Assembly: GCA_947179485.1 (NCBI GenBank)
Contig: OX359245.1
Span: 70,667,067 to 70,731,066, forward strand
Length of the DNA stretch: 64,000 nucleotides
Origin: Allacma fusca
Lineage: Eukaryota; Arthropoda; Collembola; Symphypleona; Sminthuridae
Direction of reading: 5' to 3'
A program made the translations under genes and the position numbers. Below, piece after piece: positions 37,063 through 47,500 of this stretch. The notes below the pieces were generated by a model, which saw nothing but the letters and a program-made list of their open reading frames with translations, was not told the origin of the DNA and ran no database searches. How positions within the stretch are numbered: position 1 is the first letter of the stretch; each line of letters begins with the position of its first letter.

Positions 37063-38200
37063 ATGTCTCAAATTGAGTATTTGTTTGCTGCTGCTAATGA
37101 TTTATCCATTTTCGATCCAATTTTGGTTCCTGGTCTAGAAGTCATTGTACAAGCAACGCTAAGTGGTGGCAACACACAAAATGGGTATGATGTGCACTCC
37201 ATATATGGACTGGCCTTATCCGTGAACAATCGAGGCTTTCGATATCGCGTTCATTGGGCTGGGTATTTAAGGTGACTATTTTATTACAGACTTCTGAGTA
37301 ATATTGGCATCATTTATTGTGGTTTAAATACAGATTACTGTTATTCTTTTTACAGATCCGAAGATACTTGGGAGCCGTTGGAAAACTTTAGTGTATACAT
37401 GCTTGGGGACATAATGGCTTTCCATAGACTCGTTCTGGAACATTGCCGTTTGAAAAACTTTTCTGCAGATTGTTCAATCATTGAAACCACATATTTGAGC
37501 TACTTACAAGAACCCGTTTTGAAGGATATGCTGCTATCTTGGGCGATCAATGGGATTCACGATCTCCGTCCAGGCAAAGATTCAATGAGTAAGTCCTAAT
37601 TCATGTTTTTAACCAGAAACTAATAATTCATACATGCAGTCTATTGATATACAGCCGTACACTCTCAAACGGACCATCCACAGGGAAAATCTGTGGAGAC
37701 GCAAACGGAACATCCATTGGGAGAATCTATAGAGACACAAACGGAACATCCATTGGAAAAATCTATGCAGACACAAACGGAATCTCTACAGACAACTTCA
37801 CCTGTTTTAACCCCCTCCAGCTCAAAAGTTCGAAAAACAAGGAAGGATGCAAAGAATAATGGAATGGGTAAGCGTGTACTTTGCAAATAATGTTCCAGTG
37901 TGGAAATATGTTATCCAGTAAAATGTCTACGCTAATAAATGCGATTGTAAAAATATTTTTGTTGCAGAATATTCGTGTTCCCAGTGTGGTAAAGGATTTG
38001 CCAGAAAATTTATTCTTGTGCGTCACATTAATTTGATTCATTCAACAACGAGCACTACAGTGACGTGTACAAAATGCGGTCTTAAGTTGAAGCACAAGGA
38101 CAGTCTGAATGTGCACCTGCGTCAAAATAGGTGTAAAAAAAGAAAAATATCAAAAAACAAAATCAAGAAAACAAAACCTCGTAAACACAACGAAAAGTAA
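37063..38200 (+). CDS. chromodomain - TQT repeat - C2H2 zinc-finger protein
   Basis: Four exons: 37,063-37,271; 37,356-37,588; 37,655-37,867; 37,968-38,200. All are GT-AG with agreeing phases, giving 295 residues. The first two exons form a chromodomain: RYRVHWAGYLR is split by the intron from SEDTWEPLENF, the aromatic-cage and WEP signature. Exon 3 contains three spaced TQT motifs in repeats like ETQTEHPL, the form bound by dynein light chain LC8 in known proteins. Exon 4 has two zinc fingers (CSQCGKGFARKF then RHINLIH; CTKCGLKLKHKD then HLRQNRC) and a very basic tail resembling a nuclear localisation signal. In many Polintons and retroelements a chromodomain is fused to the integrase; here it is a separate gene at the opposite end. 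A role in chromatin targeting or transcription is inference. A similar gene lies at 60,567-61,216. Confidence 0.88.
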
Positions 38201-38393
38201 TTACAAAGAAGCATTACTGTCGTTATCTTTCAATTCAATGTTTAAATTGATAAGCCGTATAGGTATATATATATTGTACAGAATCACTTTTCATGTTCTC
38301 ATATTAACAAAGTTATGAAAATCGTACAGGTAGTTACAAGGCTAAAATAAAAATTACATCCTTGATAAATTTAAATCTCAAATAATTTGTTAT

Positions 38394-39084
38394 TCACATA
38401 GGAATTTCCTCAACTCGCATTTCCTGTAGTTCGATAATATTTACAAATTCCATGGGAATATCATGGTTGTGTCGATTGTTGAAGGAACTGAGATGGGTTG
38501 TACTTTGTGACATGTTGCGTTTCTGAGATATTTTGCGAAATAGGATTCCAGCGCATAGGATTGTCAAAATCAATAACAACACGCCTAAAAACCATATCTG
38601 TCATTTAATCCAAATTAAATTGCTTAAACTACATGATATATCACGCAATTGAAAATAATAAATCAATCATACCCAAAACTGTCGGTACAATAACGCTCGT
38701 GTTAAGTCGAGTTGGACAATCCTTTGGCTCTGTTACGATGGACACAAATACAATATCCAATTTGCTTAAATCTTCTGCACAACAGTTGGTTTGGTTCAAA
38801 AGTGTGATCAATTTTAATCGCTCTGATACGCACTTTAGGCAATCCCGAACGTTTTGACAGTCTAATTATACAGATAGTTTATTTCACAATTTTTGAAAAT
38901 GAGAGTAAATATAAAAAACAGTTAATTAAAAAATTACAAACGGCTTACGGCTTTCTCTTGAAATATGCATTGTAAATTGTAGACAAAAGACCGAGTATGT
39001 TGATGGGAACTGAAACTGCGTTCTAGAGTAATCTATGTGACAACTAAAAATCAGAGTCAGCAAATTATAAAGTAAACAAATCAT
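38394..39084 (-). CDS. small secreted-type single-pass membrane protein, cysteine-rich ectodomain
   Basis: Three exons on the minus strand (39,084-38,949; 38,861-38,673; 38,584-38,394), with GT-AG borders and agreeing phases, give 171 residues. It starts with a hydrophobic signal-peptide-like stretch (MICLLYNLLTLIFSC). An ectodomain of about 90 residues follows, with a CQNVRDCLKC pattern, a CC pair and possible N-glycosylation sites (NQT, NTS). Then come a transmembrane helix (VLLLILTILCAGILF), an RK stop-transfer and a 45-residue polar tail. It is convergent with the chromodomain gene. No family is recognised. It may be a virion envelope or host-interaction protein, but no fusion peptide or receptor domain can be named. 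The exon 3 acceptor is one of two nearby AGs; the one chosen keeps the helix in frame. Confidence 0.7.
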
Positions 39085-39102
39085 TATGTCAAAACATCAC
39101 GT

Positions 39103-39246
39103 TTGCACATCTCTTGCACATCTCTTGCACATCTCTTGCACATCTCTTGCACATCTCTTGCACATCTCTTGCACATCTCTTGCACATCTCTGGCACATCT
39201 CTTGCACATCTCTTGCACATCTTCGGCACATCTCCGACACATCTCT
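39103..39246. repeat. 11-bp minisatellite, about 13 units
   Basis: Tandem TTGCACATCTC units, the last few diverged. They lie just upstream of the minus-strand membrane-protein gene (ATG at 39,084). The frame open through them (39,086-39,301) is a repeat artefact. Confidence 0.92.
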
Positions 39247-39717
39247 TATTCGTGATGTAAGTGTACTGGAGTTAACAATGAACCACAGCTGTTTAAATTA
39301 AGTTTTACAGCTAGTCGTTTTTTATTTAAATAAGGCTCAATAAATTTACAAAAGTCAACTTTTATGGGCAGTTGACACATCCGACCTTTTTCTAGAATGA
39401 CATCTTTTCGGTAAAATCATGGTGTTTATTATTCCGCCTTTTCATAGTCATTGTTCAGGTTCTGGAATCAATGCGCCCCCAATGTCTTGAAAAATCGTCT
39501 TTCATTCGCGGCTCATTGAATTCCCTTACAGAATAAGGTTTTTGTAGAATTCTGAGTACATATCATTTCCGATCTAAATACAGAATCTAACATCTTTGTG
39601 ATTTAAGCTAACGTTGAAACTGAAGTGGCTTCAGTAGCTAAACCCAAGCCAAAGTGAACTAACTCACACGATTGTAGATTGCACAATTCAGAATATTTTA
39701 TAAAACAGACTTAGCAA
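39247..39717. other. non-coding stretch between divergent Polinton genes
   Basis: No supported gene. It separates the minus-strand membrane-protein gene from the plus-strand gene starting at 39,718, so it should hold promoters for both. Confidence 0.5.
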
Positions 39718-40998
39718 ATGGCATTGCAACCGTTACCTCATTGTTCAAGACAAAAGTCTCCAGTGGATAAAGATGGCTGGATATGCAGTCAATCTAAAAA
39801 GTCAGATTTGAATCAACACGTGTTGATCAAAACGTTTATACAAATGAGTGAAGAGTTAGGGATGGAATTCCAAGAAGGCGACAGGGTGTCGCTGAGGAAC
39901 GGAGTGAAATTACTTTTTCTGAGTATCAGGGGGAAGGTTGTTCCATTTACATCTGTGCCGTGGGAGTTTCCAGATATGAAAATTATTAAGAGCAAGGATA
40001 TTGGGAGCAAGAACAACAAAGGCTGTGGTAGTGATACCGGGCTTAATACTGCACCCGAGAATATTCGTGCAAACAGGCAGCATTTGATTGACAGCAGATA
40101 TTCCGAGGATCAAAGTCTAGCCTCAGACCAACTGGTACTTAAAACAACAAGACTTAAATCAACTCGACCCACCCATGATGATACGGACGAAAAACGATTA
40201 AAAATCATGGCAATCTTAGAAGAATGTCAGTCAGAAAAATTCCAAAGTGGAGAGAATGAAATTCAGCTTCAGTCGGCGAAACGGGTCAAATTTATAAATT
40301 CAAAAGGTAAGACAATTGTTCTGATTATCATTACATAGTGCATGCTTATATGAACCATTGTTTCTTGTATGTTTGACATACCCAGCGAAGGCAAGCCGTT
40401 CTTGGGACAACCGTGACAGTTTTGCTACGCTTAAATTGAGACCGCTTGCGGTCTCAATTTAAGCGTAGCAAAACTGTCACGGTTGTCCTAAGAACGGCTT
40501 GCCTTCGCTGGCTCAATATCAATCGAGCTATCAGAATAAAACTAATATTTATATTTAAATATTTCTGTGAAGGTGAAGCTGTGCCGTTAACAAGAATTGG
40601 ATGTCTTCCCTTGACTGATGGAGGATTGTTGCAAGTTGCAGGACAGCAGCAGCTTCAATGTGAGCAAGGAAGGGAACATGAGCTTCAGTCTGGTTCACAT
40701 ATTAAAAGTAATTTTGTCAGCAACGCTATACTTATCAATAGCTTTCATTGTAAACTATAGTTCAGATGCTTGTATGTAATGATGTTTAGATTTGGAATGC
40801 AACGAACAAATCCCAGTTCAATCTCCAGTGACGTTATCCATACCTGTCGATGATAATCCTACTGCGGGAACCGCCTCCGTTGACATTCTTGGCTCTGTTC
40901 AACAGACAATTGAGGCATTTGACTTGGAAGCTCTGCAAGCTCAAGACGTTGAATACGACTTTGAAGACTTTGATTTTACGTTCGTCAATCCTATGTAA
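39718..40998 (+). CDS. unknown Polinton accessory protein with acidic C-terminus
   Basis: Three exons: 39,718-40,306; 40,573-40,707; 40,790-40,998. Borders are GT-AG, all phase 1, giving 310 residues. The N-terminal 80 residues look folded (MEFQEGDRVSLRNGVKLLFL, then a VPWEF motif). The middle is charged and low in complexity, with KR-rich patches. The C-terminus is strongly acidic with aromatic residues (DVEYDFEDFDFTFVNPM), like many transcription-activation tails. No family is recognised. A transcription or DNA-associated role is only a suggestion. Intron 1 contains a 130-bp near-perfect hairpin. Confidence 0.7.
40382..40511. repeat. 130-bp hairpin with 64-bp arms
   Basis: The left arm begins CCAGCGAAGGCAAGCCGTTC and the right arm is its reverse complement with a single mismatch and a 2-base loop (TT at 40,446-40,447). 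It lies wholly inside the first intron of the 39,718-40,998 gene. It could be a foldback insertion, a processing or replication structure, or a small-RNA precursor; the flanks show no target duplication. Confidence 0.95.
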
Positions 40999-41411
40999 TC
41001 ATTTGGTTTAAATGCAGTTTTATATGTAGTATTTTTCAAAGTGCGGAGCTGAATAATGTATTGATAATTATGATCATTTTATATTGGCATTTTGTATGAA
41101 ATAAAAAAGATGCTTTAGGAAATTAAAAAGACGTGACTGCATAACATAATTATTTCATTTTCAAAACAAACATTTCTTTATTTAACACAGTAACTCATTG
41201 AAATTACGACGGGAAATGTATTTTACAAAAACAATTTTTAATCGATCCGGTTTAGTATTGAAATGTCATTTAGTAAACTGCAAGCTTCAGAAAGAATGGT
41301 GACAGTGGTAGCAGGAGAAAGAGAAAGCTGGAGTGTAATTTTATGCATACATTACTAGTATATAGCTACCGCAATTTATTGATGATGTCCCGGATCGGTG
41401 ATTAGAGTGAA

Positions 41412-42519
41412 TTACTCCTGGAGACTGCCTGAACTTGTACTCTGAGTTTCCTCACGGACGAATCCGTCCTTTTTCATGTAGGGCGGCTTGGGGCGAAGTG
41501 CAACGTGGAAATCGTCCCCATCCTTCCTATTCTCCACTATAAACGACTCCAAATTGGCGCAAGCTGACATGGAAAACGCCAACACTGGTCCTGGCCACCT
41601 AATGTAAAAGATACAAGTTCACGATCAATGTCAAATTTTAAATTTTCCTTTCCTGGAACAATCATCAATTGCAGATACATATTTTAAAGAATTTCTAAAT
41701 TAAAACGTATTAAAATTACACTATAAAAATATTTATTTAATTACCCCTTCAACTTCTCGCTCGTCTCCAGTGGCACTGGAGTATTTATTAGAACCTCAGG
41801 AAGTCCAATTATCTTGTTTAACAAGACGCTTGCCTTCACGCTACCCAAGTCCAAATCAGGTTGAGACCAGAATTCCAGACGATGTTCATCTTTAGAGGAG
41901 TACGTCCGATCTTCTTTCCCGCGGAGAAAAGGAATAACCGGAATCTCCTCCAAATGCTTGGAAATTTTATTCTCAGTCATCTCGGCGTATTGATCCAGTA
42001 TCATGCTGACAAAGCTTGCAATTTTTAATCCCTGATAGGGACTAAACTTTACAACAGTCGGCTTGCCGGAATTTGTCGGTTTTCCCAGGTAGAAAAATTC
42101 ACAGCGATGTACTGGATTGTGAGCCATTCTACCGGAGATGTCGTCATCAATCTGTATGGGAAAAACAAAATAATTTTGTTTTTAGTTTAACATAATGGCA
42201 CAGATGAACAACAAACGTGCATTAACCCCGCCTGTAAACAAACAGATAATTAAAAATTACTGACCATTATGCACTCGGGCGTCTCAAAGAAACTCCAGTT
42301 GCTGCAAAGGTCCAGTGACGCCAGCTTCTTTGCATTCCGAGCATAGGGGTCGTACTTTTGCAACTTTACACGAGAACGAATTCCACGAGCTATGGATTAA
42401 TAGTTTAAAATTATTTTATTAAATTAACATGTATGATTTTGTTTTGACTTGTAAATTCAAATCACAAACGAGCTAAGTATAAAAAACTTGAAATAAAACG
42501 ATTTGGACTAACCTGCCAT
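41412..42519 (-). CDS. unknown spliced Polinton protein, 241 residues
   Basis: Four exons on the minus strand: 42,519-42,513 (start plus seven bases only), 42,389-42,265, 42,151-41,745, 41,598-41,412. Junctions are GT-AG and phases agree. Features include an N-terminal KYDPYARNAKKLASLD segment, FSPYQGLKIASFVSMILD in the middle and a polar tail. There is no signal peptide or membrane helix, and mixed alpha/beta content is likely. No catalytic motif or family is recognised. It is divergent from the helicase gene, with about 320 bp between the starts, so the two probably share a promoter region. Confidence 0.7.
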
Positions 42520-42840
42520 TGTATTAAAATGAAGTGACTTGAGAAACTTGGTACTTGTAAGCTAGAAGTAGCTCTATGTGCTTGTTTGGGATTGCTTAGG
42601 GTATAATGTATAATTGTATGAATGCGGTTGGTTGCAAGAGAGAAAAAAGACTACTGAAAGAAAACCTAGGCTCCTTTGCTTTTATCATGTAGCGAGAATG
42701 CGGTTATCGATCAGAAATCTGCGCTCCCAAGCACGCTGCTAAATATTTTTCCCTCCAAAATAAAATATTTTCCCGCTCTATAGATTTGAGTATTTGCGAT
42801 GTTTTAAGAAACGTCTCCTAGTCACATCTAAAGCTTAGCC

Positions 42841-44484
42841 ATGGAGTATTCGGGAAATGAGGTGGACACCAAAGTGTTTCAAAAGTGGGTAAAACAGTGG
42901 AAAAGTTTGCAAGTCAAACCAAGATATCCGAAAATTCCTTTTGAGGATTTAAGTGAGAAACAAAGGTATCTCGTAAATTTGATTAAATCACATATCGAAA
43001 AACCTTTTGATGAGCAAACTGATTCACAAATCAAATGTGTAACGCAAGGAATAGCAGGGACAGGAAAATCATTATTGATAGCTCATTTAAAATATCTTTT
43101 TGACATCAGGAAGCAAAAGTGTTCCGACTTTGATTATATTCTTGCCAGTTTAACCGGCAGTGCCAGCTTTCTAATTGGAGGAGAAACAATTCATTCCGCA
43201 TTTTGTATTCCAACTTTTCAAGAAAGGCGTGCAAGCAATGTTATTGAACAGGAAGTGACAGATGATATCGTTGTGGAAAATACAACGAAATCGACTGCAA
43301 CAGAGAAACAGAAACAGAAACTTTCCAATGTAAAAATTATTGTAATTGACGAATTTTCTCTTATTGGACAAAACATGCTCAAAAAAATTGACGATATTCT
43401 CCGCAGAGTTGATCCGGCTCATGCAGGTAAACCATTTGCTGGCAGGTCCGTCATTTTATTTGGGGACGTCTATCAAAATTTTGCAGTCGCTGATTCCCCT
43501 CTTTTTTATCCATCGTCTACAAAGCACAACCCACATCTACGAGATGTGTACAAATTATACAAATCTTTTAAGACGGTAATAATTTTGGACACTCAATACC
43601 GCCAGCATGGAGATGGTGACGAGCAGAAGTGTTTCTTGGAATTTTTGGGGAGATTAAAGAGACGTGAGTGCGTGCAATCAGATTTGGAATTTGTTCGCTC
43701 CCGACAGTTGAACAAACTCAGCGAGGAAGAAAAACAAACATTCAGGGATGCTCTGCATATATTCCCTTTGAGGAGACTTGTGTGGGACTACAACCAGTAA
43801 GTTACATGTACATAAGATAAATTCTAAATGTGTGTTTGAAACAGTTAATATTATTGCACTTATAGGGACCAATTGTACGCACGTTTTACGACCGAGGAGA
43901 TTGTTCACATTGAGAATGGAATACGACCCCTGGAAATAGCTATTGGAGTAAAAATAATATTACAGAGAAATATTTGCTCCCGCGTTGGTTTATGTAATGG
44001 TTCCGAAGGGTGTATTGAAGATATAGTATATTATAGTAAGAGTGAAGGTATAGGGTTGGATAAAAATGTACATTTTCTGGTGGTTCATTTCCCACATTAT
44101 ACTGGAGATGTGTTTGTCAAAACCAAGAGAGGAAAGGGTGTCCCTATATTCCGACAATCTGATTCTGAAACGGATGATGCAACTGGGTCCCTAATATGCA
44201 GTAAAAGGTTCTGTATGGAGCTTGGATATGCAGTTACAGCTCATCGCTCTCAAGGAAGAAATTTGAATAAGGTTGCAATTTTTCTGGACCAGTCACAACT
44301 GTGTGTTGGCTTGGATTATGTAATGTGGACTCGTTGTAAAAGTCCAAATGACATTTGTGTACTGGATGAATATGTTGCTGCAGATCGTATTCTCACCCTT
44401 GCTTCCCTTTCCTCAGCCACTACACTACAAAAATACGAGGAAAATCGTTTGATGGAATTGCAAAGCAAGATGATTTTTGAATGA
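42841..44484 (+). CDS. superfamily 1 (Pif1/RecD-like) DNA helicase
   Basis: Two exons (42,841-43,796; 43,866-44,484), phase 2 junction, 524 residues. Walker A is GIAGTGKSLLI (about residue 78) and Walker B IIVIDEFSLIG (about 170). A LDTQYRQ motif is near 255, and the C-terminal GYAVTAHRSQGRNLNKV helicase motif is followed by YVMWTRCKSPND. These are the landmarks of Pif1-type ATP-dependent helicases, which unwind duplex DNA in 5'-3' direction. In the element it may assist protein-primed replication. The gene is convergent with the polymerase gene, whose end lies 80 bp away. It appears intact. Confidence 0.9.
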
Positions 44485-44564
44485 TTGATTTTGGATGAAA
44501 TCTGTAATAAATTTGTGAGAAAAAATACTGGTATTTTACACAATATTTGCACTTATTTATTTCA

Positions 44565-47500
44565 TTATTGCATTGATTTTGACAGTAATTTATAATGGCC
44601 AAATGGTAATGAATAATTACAATCTTCGTTATCTGGATAGCAGCGATACATATCCAGTGCATGCATTCCTACCTTATTCATGCATACAAAATTTAATGTA
44701 TGATTAGCAGAACGAATTAAATTTACATCAAGTTTTTTTACAATATTTTTTTCCACTACGTCTTTATATGTTTCATGAGCGCAAAAATGTTTAAGAGCAT
44801 ATGCTGGCACGCCTTTATTTTTCATATCGATACTTTGATCGTGGAAGAGCAAACTGTACTGTTTGCTCTTGAGACTGATGACTTCCGAAACGTCCAATGA
44901 TTCGATTTTAAACTTTCCCGACTCATTTTTGTTACCATCTCTTAGATTGGGTATATGTTGATGTAATTTAAATATTTCATGTTTGTTTGGTATTTTACTA
45001 AAATCGAAAAAATGTCTGTTTTCAACCAGCTCGCTCCAAATTAGTTTTTCCTCGCCCAGAATTTCGCATATAACACTATCAGTATCTGAATAAATTACTG
45101 ATATACGATCATTAAAAATACTGACTAAGTTGTCATAATAACCAGAATAGAAAATTAATTTAGCTAAATCTAAAACAGACATTCCACACTGAATAAGAGT
45201 TGAAAGCGTTACTGATTTAGGTTTGAACTTCACAATGCTGACGTTTTTGTTTAAAATGGAAAAATCGACACACTCGGGATCAGCAAGGTAAGCTCGAGCC
45301 TTGGCTGCTGACCTGCAAAATTTGACTGTAAAGAGATTCTCATTATTTCTGAGAGACATACCATACGTTCCATTATTTATAAGCTTGAGATCAGACCTTT
45401 CTGATTCAGTTTTAGCTATTCTGCGTCTTTCAATATTATCCTGTATGAACTTACGTAGGTAAGCCTTCTCGGTAAATGAAAACCCTGAATGGATTTTTAC
45501 TAATTTCATTCCTTTTGCCAAATAAAAAGCAAGTGTTCTGTAATGTACTACATATTCGAGTCGTGGATAGCAATGAAGTAACAACTTGGGAATGTTGAGG
45601 AAAGAGTTTGCACTCACCCTTCCAAGACTGGAGAGGGTCTCGCGCTGTTGCTCTGACAACCACTCGAGTTTCACACATCGCTTTTCTGGGCACAGGGGGA
45701 GAGAAGCTGTCTCATTCTGAATACTCTCAGGGTATTCTAAGTCAACTTTTACAATGTAGCCTTTGGAATTGACCTGGCTGAGTAGCTGTTCGTCTAACCA
45801 ATTTATACCATTGAGAGTGTCCAAAGTCTCCCATTTGTATTCAGAATGAGGATATTTAAAAGATTGCATTGCATGTGAATACAAGCTTACAATATCGAAA
45901 TAAATTACGACTTTTGGGGGCTTCTCGGAATTGTATCCGAAAGCACTTCTGGGCGTGTTTGCTCTGGTAATCTTTCGGGTCGCAAAGGACTGTCCTCCTT
46001 TTATACCTAACTTTATCATATCGTACATATTTTTATCTCTAATATATTCTATACTCTCGCCAGAAGAGTACAGCCAGCATTGCCAACTATAGCTGGAGCA
46101 TGTACAACAATACGTAGGATCTAAACCGTACAATTTCATACCATTGAGAACAAAATTGAGCCAACAAATGCTCAAATGAACAGAATCCAATACACAGTAT
46201 AATTGTGCATAAGTATTAAAATCCCGAATCTGAAATACTTTGCATATTTCATTTATCATTGACCATTGCGAGTCCGTGCATGGTTCATGCGTGAGCTCAT
46301 TGTAAAACTCTTCTCGGCTCGGAATTGGAACACCCGGATTTAATTTTTCTGGTGAGGAGAGATAACTGTATGGGAACGGAATCTTGGCAAGAAGTAAGTC
46401 CTGCCAGGCTAAATCATTGTATTCGTCAAGTTTTGGTCTGACAAGTATTCCTTTGGGAAACAAATAGCATTCAGCAACTTGTCGAAGCAGGGAAAAATGG
46501 GGAGAATTTTCCAATTGAAGTTTATTCACAAGCTGGGCTAGTGAGCTCGGTTGAAACTGACATGAATCTAAAAATCTTAGTTTAACCTTTCTATTACCAT
46601 ATGTCAGCTTGCTCTTGTTATATTTGAAACCTCCATAATTAGTATGCAACTTTGGTATGTAGATATCTCTACCTTCAATGGTCATCTGAACAAATTTCTC
46701 TCCTGTTTTTGCAATTACATGTATATTTTCATAATTAAAAAATTTATTGTCGGCGTGCTTCAAGAGAAGGTGAAAATCAAAATTGCTCCCTCCATGCGCT
46801 ATTAATGGAAATTCAAATTTGTACCTTATTTTAAGATTGCAAGACTGACAAATTGAAGAGACATATAAACCAGTATCATGATTGTGATTATAACATTTTA
46901 TGACTGGTCGGATATAGCTTTCATCTTTTTTGGGTTCTTCCTTGGTTGAGCCAGCTTCTTCAATTTCGCTGTCTTCACTGGGCGATTCGTAAAGCAATTT
47001 CCCGTCTTCGGAGAACAAGTCAAAAGCAAGTTGATGCTCAGAGAACCCTTGCTGTGTTGAAGAAGTGAATTCACGCTTGCAATGCTGACAATGCGTTGCA
47101 GCCCGGTGTAATGATTTTTCTTCATCTGTAGGATCGATCATGTTATTTGTATTCCGTATGCGTTCTAGCAAGGTTTTCCCCCAGTAGAACGCGCGGGAAA
47201 AAAAGTGTTGGACGGGATTCTCTCCACAATAATATTCTGTCGTCACCAGCTCCCCGCATTTGTTTGTGTTATGTACTACTACAAGGGAGTAACTTGCTGG
47301 AACAAACTCGTACCTCTTCACAGTTGCAGAGACTTTTTTCTCTTCCCACCAACTTCCAGCTGCTCATTCTCCGATTGATTTTCTCCCCCTCCACCGTTAA
47401 CGGTTTGCTGTAGCATTCAAAATCGAAAGTTGCAAAGTACGGAAAGGGGTGTAGCATTTCAAGTCTCTTGAATTCCAATGTCTCATCCTCAGCTGGAAAC

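Noticed and set aside
39086-39301. A CRISPR-like or coding repeat (HISCTSLAHLL)
   Set aside because: An 11-bp head-to-tail minisatellite without spacers; neither CRISPR nor a gene.
47269-47363. An intron joining the two polymerase frames
   Set aside because: No GT-AG pair of workable length connects the frames in phase; a one-base change fits better.
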